Below are positions 52,356-61,900 of a stretch of DNA of 64,000 nt, piece by piece. The DNA lies in assembly GCF_923077115.1 (NCBI RefSeq), contig NZ_CAKLPX010000008.1:1-64000 (forward strand). Reading direction: 5' to 3'. The notes beneath the pieces were generated by a model, which was not told where the DNA came from, searched no databases, and saw only the letters and a program-made list of their open reading frames with translations. The position numbers and the translations under genes were made by a program. Each line of letters begins with the position of its first letter. Position 1 is the first letter of the stretch. The stretch is from Sinobacterium norvegicum. GTDB lineage: Bacteria > Pseudomonadota > Gammaproteobacteria > Pseudomonadales > Sinobacteriaceae.

Positions 52356-53698
52356 TTCAGCATTCTAATTACAGGTTTAAAGACATAGGCGAGTAAATTC
52401 CTATCGGCAATAGTGATGTCAATCGTGGTCTGCATGCCTGGAATAATAGGTAGCGTCCCATCCTTGTTATTCAGGGTGTTGTCATCAACGCGCAATCTGA
52501 CGATATAGTAGCTTCTGCCTTGTTCATCGATAATCGTGTCAGCACTGACGTGTTCAACAATGCCATCGAGGGCGCCATACGTGGCGAAATCATAGGCGCT
52601 AACCTTTACTCTTGCGGGCAAGCCTGTGTGGACGAAGCCTATGTCTGATGGCTTTACGTTTGCCTCGACGATAATGTCCTTGCCATCAGGGACGATTTCC
52701 AGCAATGGCATACCCGGTTGAACGACACCACCGAGGGTGGTGATATGAATTTTCTTAACGGTACCGCTGACAGGGGCAATGACAGAGGTTCTATCAATAC
52801 GGTCTCTGCTAGACGTTTTTCCCGCCTTGGCAATGGCAATTTTAGCGCGGATTTGTGTGAGCTCTTGTTGAGCCTCTTCTTGATATTTGACATCGAGGCT
52901 GGTGAGTTTCTCTTGTTCGCCTTTTAGCGCAGAGCTCAAACTCGGAATCATATTCTTGGCGCGGTTAATGTCTCCGGTTAGGCTGCTGATTTGTTGCTCG
53001 ATATTGAGCAGCTCCAAGCGTGGAACAGCGCCGATTTCAACCAATGGTTGATTGATTTTTTTCTGTTCCTGCATCAACCGAAGTTGTTGTTGTAGGTCTT
53101 CAATATTCTGCGTTGTCGAGTCTATTTCAAACTGTTTCTCGTCGACCGCGTGATTGATAATCTGCCGCTCACTGTTTATCTCCTGCTGATGGATAAGATA
53201 CAGCTGTTTTTCAGCTGAGATATAGCCGGCGAGTTCAGCCGTATCGGCAACAGGATATACGGGGATAGTATTACCGGCCTCGGCAACCAAACGTGCAGCG
53301 GTCGCGATCAGTGCATCGTACTCAACGTTGGACTCAATGACTGCAGCCTCAGCCTTGGAATCTTCTAGATTGAGCAAGGCGGCCCCTTTAATAACATGCT
53401 GCCCCTCGCGAACATACAGCTCGTTGAGAATGCCGCCCTCGAGATTTTGAATAATTTGAACTCGTGAAGAGGGTACTATTTTTCCTTCAGCTCGGGTGAT
53501 TTCATCAACCTCGGTTAGCGCCCCCCAAATGATAAGAACAAGAAACATTAGCGCAATGGTGTAGAGAATTAAGCGGCCACCACGGGGTGTTTTAATCAGA
53601 ACCGCAGCGCTTGACTCCGACATGTAAGGTAAGTCCTGGTCGAAGGCGGGGCGTTGATTTGTGTCTGATCTTTTAAGTTGGTCGATGGTTTTTAGCAT
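52352..53698 (-). CDS. HlyD-family periplasmic adaptor of type I secretion
   Basis: A 448-residue membrane-fusion protein. One N-terminal membrane helix (about 45-65, LILYTIALMFLVLIIWGAL) is followed by EVDEITRAEGKIVPSSRVQ, the lipoyl half-motif GGILNELYVREGQHVIKG, a long coiled coil (about 140-300), RTSVIAPVSGTVKKIHI and the beta-barrel DIIVEANVKPSDIGFVH. The order with the ABC and TolC genes is that of LapBCE-type systems. It starts 1 bp after the ABC gene and overlaps the TolC gene by 4 bp. Confidence 0.93.
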   Translation of the reverse strand: MLKTIDQLKRSDTNQRPAFDQDLPYMSESSAAVLIKTPRGGRLILYTIALMFLVLIIWGALTEVDEITRAEGKIVPSSRVQIIQNLEGGILNELYVREGQHVIKGAALLNLEDSKAEAAVIESNVEYDALIATAARLVAEAGNTIPVYPVADTAELAGYISAEKQLYLIHQQEINSERQIINHAVDEKQFEIDSTTQNIEDLQQQLRLMQEQKKINQPLVEIGAVPRLELLNIEQQISSLTGDINRAKNMIPSLSSALKGEQEKLTSLDVKYQEEAQQELTQIRAKIAIAKAGKTSSRDRIDRTSVIAPVSGTVKKIHITTLGGVVQPGMPLLEIVPDGKDIIVEANVKPSDIGFVHTGLPARVKVSAYDFATYGALDGIVEHVSADTIIDEQGRSYYIVRLRVDDNTLNNKDGTLPIIPGMQTTIDITIADRNLLAYVFKPVIRMLK

Positions 53699-53699
53699 A

Positions 53700-55853
53700 T
53701 TACACCTCGACCATGCCGGCTTGCAGCTGGCTTAGTACGTCGGCTTTTTTGCCGCTCAAGGCAACCCGGCCCTGGTTCATCACAATAATGTTATCCACTG
53801 TTTTTAGCAGACTCATATTATGCGTGAGAAGAATGACGGTTTTATCTTCAATAACATTCTCTAAATTGCTAATAAAGTTTTGGGTACTTTGATTATCGAG
53901 CCCAGCGGTGGGCTCGTCGAGTATCAGCACTTTTGGGTTGTTTAGCAGTGCTCGGGCAAAGGCAACACACTGGCGCTGACCGCCAGACAACAGGCTGCCT
54001 CTCTCGCCGACAGGGCGTTCTAGGCCAGCTTTTCCTTCGGCGGTGAAACGGCTGACACCGGATAGTTGTGCGACACGCAATACCTCATCGTCATCGACAT
54101 GCCGGTAACCGGCAACGATATTATCGCGAATCGTGCCGCTGAATAATTCATTCTGCTGGGTAATACAACCGAGGCTGTTACGCAAATCAGCCGGCGAAAT
54201 TTGACCGATGTCCGTTCCGTCTATGCTGACCTGCCCCGATGATGGTGAGTAGAGACCTGTTAGTAAGCGCATCAGCGTCGATTTCCCAGAACCTATCTGG
54301 CCGATGATTGCGGTTTTGCTGCCGGCCTTAAATTCGAGATTAATAGCATGGAGAAATGGCTGAACCTGATTAGGGAAATTAAAGTAAACCTCGTCGAAAC
54401 GATAGTGTCCGGTGAGACTGGGGTTGGTTAGGTAATTACTGTCCTCACTGGTTTCTGTCGGCATTGCCATGATGTCGCTAAGGCCTTTGTAGGACGCCTT
54501 AGCCTGGTGGAAGCGTGTGATCAGGCTGGCAATTTGACCCATGGGTGAGATCGCTCTACCGGAGAGCATAACTGCCGCAATCAACCCGCCCATAGACAGA
54601 TCGCCATTGCTGATTAGGTAGACACCGACAATCACAATACTGACGGTAGAGAGTTGGGCAATATAACTGACAACGCTGGCCGACGACTGGCCAAGAAAAC
54701 GTGAGCGCATGCTCCAATTGGCGATGTCGCCGCTGGCCTGTTCCCAGCGGTGTTGATGGTGACTGGCGAGTTGCTGTAATTTTATATTTTCTAAATTAGA
54801 CAGTGTTTCAATTAACAAGCCATTTTTTTCTGCCGAGGCACCATAGGTTTTCTGAATCGATGTCTTCAGCGGAATACTGATTAGCACTGAGTAAATCGCG
54901 ATGATGATAATGCCGGCAATAGGCACCAATACAACGGGGCCGGATAAAATACCAATAATGATGAGGAATATGACAGCAAAGGGCAGATCGATCAGCGTGG
55001 TAATAGTGGCAGAGGTGACAAAGTCACGCACGCTTTCAAAATCCGCGAGGTTTTTAGCAAAAGAACCGGTGGATTGGGGGCCATGGCTGAGTTTGATCGA
55101 TTGAACCTGCTGAAAAATCTTGGCGGATAATAATATGTCGGCTTTTTTCCCGGCAATATCGATGGAGTATGTTCGCAGCAGTTTTAAAATAAAATCAAAA
55201 CTAAAAATAATGAGCGCGCCAATGGCAAAAGTCCATAGCGTGTCGATAGCATTGTTGGGCACCACACGGTCATAAACATTCATCACAAACAATGGGCTTG
55301 CTAGCACAAATAGATTAATCAGAACGGTGGCAAGGATGACGTCTCGATAAATTCTCCAACTGCTGCTAATTGTTCCCCAGAACCAGTGCAGATGCTTTTC
55401 TTTACTGACATCATCGGCGTGTTTTCGGTAGTGATAGAGCGTCCGGGTGGCGAAGAAATAGCCACTGTAGGTGTCTGTTAGTTCGTCCAATGTCAATTCG
55501 ATGGTGCCGTTATTGACTGGGTCGATCAGAAGGCAGACCTGCTCTGACATTTGGGTTAATACCGCACTGGTGCCGTCGCGCATTAATAGCAGGCAGGGCA
55601 GGGTGCGGGTATCAATCTTATTCGCCTCTCTTTTCATCAGACGCATACCTAGGCCAGCGCGCTTGGCAGCTCGTGGCACCAGCTCAAGAGTGAGCCTGCC
55701 ATCGATCAGAGGCAAGCCCTCATTGATACGCTGTGGCGATGCAGAAAGACCATACAACTGGGCGAGTGTGAGGATGCCATCCAGCAGGGTATCCTCGGAA
55801 GCGAGCCGAGGTATCTGCCACTGATTATCCTGTTTTTCCACATTGCCGCTCAT
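53700..55853 (-). CDS. Type I secretion ABC transporter with inactive C39-like domain
   Basis: A 717-residue exporter of the LapB/HlyB class. The N-terminal C39-like domain (about 20-140; DTLLDGILTLAQLYGLSAS) lacks the catalytic cysteine of true C39 peptidases, so it should bind but not cleave substrate. Six membrane segments follow (about 165-420), then the ATPase with Walker A GQIGSGKST (518-526), signature LLSGGQRQ (621-628) and Walker B VLILDEP (642-648). It should export the adjacent giant adhesin. The nearest ribosome-like site to the ATG at 55853 is weak. Confidence 0.93.
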   Translation of the reverse strand: MSGNVEKQDNQWQIPRLASEDTLLDGILTLAQLYGLSASPQRINEGLPLIDGRLTLELVPRAAKRAGLGMRLMKREANKIDTRTLPCLLLMRDGTSAVLTQMSEQVCLLIDPVNNGTIELTLDELTDTYSGYFFATRTLYHYRKHADDVSKEKHLHWFWGTISSSWRIYRDVILATVLINLFVLASPLFVMNVYDRVVPNNAIDTLWTFAIGALIIFSFDFILKLLRTYSIDIAGKKADILLSAKIFQQVQSIKLSHGPQSTGSFAKNLADFESVRDFVTSATITTLIDLPFAVIFLIIIGILSGPVVLVPIAGIIIIAIYSVLISIPLKTSIQKTYGASAEKNGLLIETLSNLENIKLQQLASHHQHRWEQASGDIANWSMRSRFLGQSSASVVSYIAQLSTVSIVIVGVYLISNGDLSMGGLIAAVMLSGRAISPMGQIASLITRFHQAKASYKGLSDIMAMPTETSEDSNYLTNPSLTGHYRFDEVYFNFPNQVQPFLHAINLEFKAGSKTAIIGQIGSGKSTLMRLLTGLYSPSSGQVSIDGTDIGQISPADLRNSLGCITQQNELFSGTIRDNIVAGYRHVDDDEVLRVAQLSGVSRFTAEGKAGLERPVGERGSLLSGGQRQCVAFARALLNNPKVLILDEPTAGLDNQSTQNFISNLENVIEDKTVILLTHNMSLLKTVDNIIVMNQGRVALSGKKADVLSQLQAGMVEV

Positions 55854-55898
55854 TGTTATGAAAGCTATCCTTTAAAAGTATATAAATATTATTAGCTT

Positions 55899-55919
55899 AT
55901 AGATTTTATAATAATCTAT
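55899..55919. repeat. AT-rich palindrome between the adhesin and exporter genes
   Basis: ATAGATT (55899-55905) pairs with AATCTAT (55913-55919) across a 7-base loop. It lies in the 87-bp AT-rich gap before the exporter gene and may be a promoter or operator element, or an mRNA processing site between adhesin and exporter. Confidence 0.35.
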
Positions 55920-55940
55920 TTTGCACATATCGGAGACTTT

Positions 55941-58900
55941 TTATTGATTAAATTCATCCTGAGGCAACGTTATCGTCAAATCGACAAACCCACCATCGCT
56001 GTGACTGCCAGCTTCAACAGTTGGTGTGACCGCTTCAGTGTCGCCTTCAGTGCTGGTGGTTTCAAATTGGCTCAATAACTGCTCGACAGCCTCCTCATCT
56101 TCGGAGCCGCTACTGTTGAATTGAGGCTGAGACAGAGAACGCCCTTCGGGGGCGGCACTATTTAACTGCACAGCTAAGGGTTCAGGTAACTCAACACCGC
56201 CGATAAGTTGAATATCGAGGGTGATGATACTGCTGAGCTTGCCATCAGAGACGCTGACTTCAAATTGCTCTTTAAATAATGCGTTCTCAGCCAGTGAATT
56301 ATCTGTGATCAGGTAGCTCCATTGGCCATCTTCTTCCATGGTTAGCGTACCGTAGCTGCCGGCAGAACTGGTGGCGCCATCAACCAAATAGGTAAGTGAA
56401 TCATTCTCTGCGTCGCTGGCTATAACCGCGCCATCGACACCGTTGGTGTCGGCAGCATTGTCTATAGTGAGTTGCAGCGGAGTGATGGCGTCTACCTTGG
56501 GTTGGTCGTTAGTACCCTCGATAATAATATTAATGACTAACTCGCTGTCATCGGCGCTGAGTACCGTGAAACTGTCTTGCAGTGGTGTGCTTTGCTCATT
56601 GAGCTCATCGATAGCTGTCTGGCTGTTATCGGCTCGATATTGCCACTGACCATCTTCTTGCATGGTGAGTTTGCCGAAGTTGCCCTGGTATTCGCGCACT
56701 AACATAACGGATTCACCGCTGTCCTCATCAATCACGGTAACCGTGCCAGAGGTGACCAGGAAGCCGGCATCTAAACCGGAGTCTTCCTGAACAACAGGGG
56801 TTGGGTTGGTGGTGGCAGTGATGGTCGCGGCATCGTTAACGCCACTGACGGTGACCACAATCTCTTGGCTGTTGCTGCCATCGGCACTGACCGCGGTAAA
56901 GCGTAAATCGGTGCTGTCGTTCTCGCCCATTTGTTGGATTAGCGGATTGTTGTTGTCAGCAGTAAAGCTCCAATTACCGTCGGCTAATAAGACAAAGACG
57001 CCGAGGCTATTGGTTAAATTCATCGGACTAAAGCGAGCTTCGCTGATACCGTTCAGGGTGTCGTCATCGGCTATATCAAGCTTGCCAGAAGCGACTAACT
57101 CACTAACGGCAGGGTTGTTACTTTCGGTGATTAAGCCGGTGTCATCGCCACCGATAACAGGAATATCATTGGTGCCGATTATGGTGATGACAATATCGTG
57201 GAGAGTGCCATCAGCGGCACTGATGGTTATCGTATCGGTGAGCGGCTCGCCCTCAGATAATGCTTGAATAGCAGCTTGGTTGTTGGCGGCAGAATAGTTC
57301 CACTGCCCAGAGCTGTCGATGGTTAAGTTGCCATAAAGACCATTATTGACGACGGTGGCGCTGAACAAGGCCTGTCCTAGGTCGGCATCGGTAATGTTCA
57401 ACTTACCACTGGCGAGTAGGTTACCACCGCTCAAGTCGGTGTCCTCGTTCACCGTGTCACTGTCGGTACCGGTAATAACCGGTAAGTCGTTACTACCGAC
57501 GATGGTTACAGAGACAGTTTTAGTACTGACTTCGCCATGGGGGTCGGTCACTGAAACTTGATAATCAAGTTGCTGTGACATGCCATCAGCTAATTCTTGC
57601 GCCTTGGAGGTATTGACGACAAAGGTCCACTTACCGGTGTCGTCTATCGAGATGCTACCCCACTCGGCGTTTGCCGGTGTATCAATAATCTGCCAGCTAT
57701 CGTCATTGATCTCACTGAGGTCAGTGTCACCGCTATCGAGCTGACCGCTAATAGAGGTGGTATCTTCGCCGACATCTTCAGTCAGTACACCGGAAATTGC
57801 TGGCGCATTATTTTCACCCACGATGGTGACAGTAATCAGTTGGCTGGTCACGTCTCCGCTGCCGTCGGTAACAAGGACGGTAAACGTATCCTGCAGTGTT
57901 TCGCCCTTGGCTAAACTGTTGGCTGTAGGGTCGGATGGATCGACTTGGTAGCTCCAAACGCCAGTGACGGGGTCAATGCTGGGAATGCCATAATTGGCAC
58001 CATTGTCGCTGGGGTCTGCGCTTGTCAAAATTGACCAGGCAGCGGTGTCTCCGCTGTCGTCATCACTGACAACCAGAGCACCGGTGATGCTACCGGGCGC
58101 AAGTTCCTTAATATTCCCCGTTGTCGTACCGCCAATAACCGAGGTATCGTTTGCCCCCACAATGGTAATCGTAACCGTTTCGCTCACCAGGCTGCCGTGT
58201 TGATCCTGGCCTCGGACGACAAAAGTCTCAGTGCGAGTTTCGCCAGCCTTTAACGCGTTAACATGGCTGCTGTTATCGATGACGTAATCCCAGTTGCCAT
58301 CGCTGTCGATGCTGAATTTGCCGTAAGTCCCTGCCGAATCAACAACAGCGTTGAAGCTGACCGTGTCGTTGGTATTGGGGTCGGAAATATCCAGTTTGCC
58401 AGTGGCTGTGCTCAGTGCTGCGTCATCTTCTGTGACGCTGCCGATGAACTCACTGGCATTGCCTGAAATGATCGGTGCCTTGTTGTTACCAGTGACCTCG
58501 ATGTTGATGGTTTGAGCAATATAATTACCGCTGCCATCATCGACATAGACAGTAAAGGAGTCGGCATTAGCAGATTCGTTTTTACCAAGGCCTGCTAAGT
58601 TTGTGATGCCGGCTGCGCTGAGGGAATAGCTCCACTCACCATTACTGGCAAGAGTTAAGGTGCCATTGGTGCCGCTCAGAGGGCTGTTATCATTGCTTTC
58701 AGAGGTGGTCCAACTGAGGTTGTCCTGATCGACATCAGTGGCTTTCACTGTGTTTGATACCGTGCCGGTATCGATGTCAAAGGACGCGGAAACAACGCTG
58801 TTTTTCAGCACAGGTAAATCGTTAGTGCCGTCGATGGTAACGACAATATCTGTCGTGGCGGGGTCACCATTAAGATCCAGTACGGCTTTACCGTACTGAT

Positions 58901-61900
58901 CGATCAAGTAAACAGTAAAGGTGTCTGTGCGTTGTTCTCCCTCTGCCAAGGATTGCACGGCGCTGTTGTTCAGGGTGTAGTCCCAGCTATCGGTGTCACT
59001 GTTATAGCCTAGCTGACCATAGGAACCGTTACCGTCATCGAGTGTCCAGCGCGAGTTAGGTGCCTCCGAGGGGATGTCGACGGTGACGTTCTCGGTGACT
59101 ACAAGATCCTCTTGCACCGCCGTATTAACGTCGTTAAGAGGAACCGTTAGCTCTAGTGCGTCGTGTGTGCCGTGTATCGTAATGGTCAGGTCTTGGGTGT
59201 AGACCTGATTATTAACATCGGTGATAGTCACGGTTACCACATCAGTCATGCTTTCCCCGGGGTTAAGGGCCTGCACGGTATCATTGTTATTATTGAGGGT
59301 GTAGATCCAGCGGCCATCCGAGTCAATGCTGGCGGTGCCGAAGGCACCATCGGTAATCGCCCAACCATCTGCTTTAACATCTACAGGGTCGACGTCGTCA
59401 AAAGATATCTGGCTGGAAGTGCTTAATACAGTGTCTTCGGTGACATTGCCAGTCGTCCAATCGGCATCGATAATGGGGTCGTCTGAGGTACCGTTAATTG
59501 TGATTTCAACAGGAATATCATGGGTGCCATTGGCATCGGTCACACGCACGTAATATGTCTCGGTGATCGATTCACCCTCGTCGAGGCTCTGTACCAAGAT
59601 GCTGTCGTTATCTAGCACATACTGCCAGCTCCAAACGCCGCCACTTTCAGTGACTGTTATATTACCAAAGGCACCGCCAATATCGGCCAGGGCTACCACA
59701 CTACTAATTGTGTTGGGGTTGATATCGCCGGCACCGCTAAAGTCGAAGGTATTGCCGGTAATCGTTGTATCTTCTTTAACCGTATCGGTGATTAAATCGT
59801 GACTTGGGTCTTCTGGTGTCGGATTGACGCCACCGGAGCCACTGCTGCGGTCTTGGCTGCCAGTCACCTCGATGGTGATTTTGTGTGGTGCAGAATCGTC
59901 GCTGCCATCGTTAGCCGTGACATAGAATACTTCTTCGGCAATCTGCCCCGGGGTTAGATCTTTAACATCTTGATCATCATTATCTAACTGATAAACCCAG
60001 CTGCCATCCCCCTGGAGAATCAGCTTGCCGTAGATGCCTTGTATTTCACTGTCGCTATCAGCCACATCGACAGTTAATGCAGCGGGCTCATTGCCTACAG
60101 CCACAGACCAGCTCTCGATGGTGTCACCGTCATCGATATCTCTGGCAATGACGCGGCCTTGTGTTTCCAGCAGTAAAAACTCAGCAACAGCAGCTTGAGA
60201 GGTGCCGAAGATAGTCGGTGCATCGTTGCTGCCAATTACGTCGATATCAATGGTGTGGGTGACTGATTTACCGTGTTCATCGATGGCGACAACAGTAAAG
60301 CTCTCTTTTTGAGTGCTACCCTCGGCCAGTTGATTGGTGCTTGCGCGTGTGTTGTCGAGGGTATAGAGCCAGGTGCCATCTGCGCTAATGGTGAAACTGC
60401 CATAGCTGCCATTATACGTGGCGGCGGTGAAACTGGGGGAGTCGTCAGCATCGTTGCCGTCGGTGCTGAGTATGCCGCCAACGGTATTGTCGGCAGCGTC
60501 TTCGATGACATCCCAGCCGTCGCCGTCGGCGGGGGTGCCGCCAATAACTGTTGGCGTATCGTTGGTGCCGGTGACGTTAACGGTAATGGTTTTAGAGGTG
60601 GCTAAGCCGTGCTCATCGGTCGAGGTGACGATAAAGGATTCTGTTAGGGTCTGACCGGGAGCCAGGTACTGAACCTTGTCGAGGTCGACGCGATAATCCC
60701 ATTCACCGGTGGTGGTGTTAAAGGTAAAGACACCGAGATTTGAGCCGCTGCCGTTGACTGCGTCGACATCGGAGCTCCATGTCAGCGCGGCGTCTTGATC
60801 AATATCAGTACTATTGACGGTACCGCCGGTTTTCATCTTACTGGCGTCATCGGGATCAATAGAGCTGTCTTCCGCCATGGTACGAGTATTATTGCCGGTA
60901 ATAACAGGGGCATCATTGGTGCCGACAATGGAGATTTCGACAGTTTGCTCAACACTCAAGCCTTTCTCATCGGTCACTGTGACAGTGAAACTGTCTGTGC
61001 GCGTGTCATTGAGTTTGATGGCGTTGACGGCATTGTTATCGAACAGTTGGTATTCCCAGCTACCATCGATATTCAAGGTTAGCTTGCCGTATTGACTTGT
61101 ATCGTTAGTACTGCCAAGCGTCCAATAGTGATTGTCAGTATGATCTGGGTCGCCAGAATCTAGTTGGCCTTGCAGTGTAGTCGGATCGTTTTCGGTAATG
61201 CTTTCGGCGCTGACTGTTGCTGTTGGTGAGGAGTTGCTACCAACAATATCGATAATAATTGTTTCGGTATTGGTGCCACCATTGCCGTCATCCACCACGA
61301 CGGTAAACGTCTCCTGGGCTTTTTCACCGGCGATTAACTGCTCGGTGGCGGCTAAGTCGCTGTCCAAGGTGTAAACCCACTGGCCGGTGGCTGCATCAAT
61401 GGCTATCGCGCCGAAAGAGCCTGCCGCATTGGGTGTGCCGTTATTAAACGCCCAGCTGTGGCTATCGTTATTATCAACATCAATGGCTTTAACTTGGCCT
61501 GTGGCAGTGCTGGTATCGATGGCGTCGTCATAGTTCTCAATGACTGAGCCGGAGAGTTTACCGGCAATTGTCGGCGTATCGTTGCTGCCTTCGATCACAA
61601 TATCGACGGTCACTTCAGAGCTGGCACCGTGCTCATCGGTTACCTTGACCCTGAAACTGTCCGTGACAGAGTCCCTGGTGATATTACCCAGTACATCGGT
61701 GTGAATACCCAAATGTTGTACCGAATCGTTGTCGAGGGTAAACGTCCACTCGCCAAATTCATCGACAGACAGGCTGCCGAAACTGCCGGTAGGGTTGATC
61801 ACCTGCCATGTCTGTGTAGCGCCTTGGTCGACATCGCCATGATATAATTGGCCGCTGTCAATTATGCTTGGATTACCGGCAAAATTATCCTCAGTAACGC

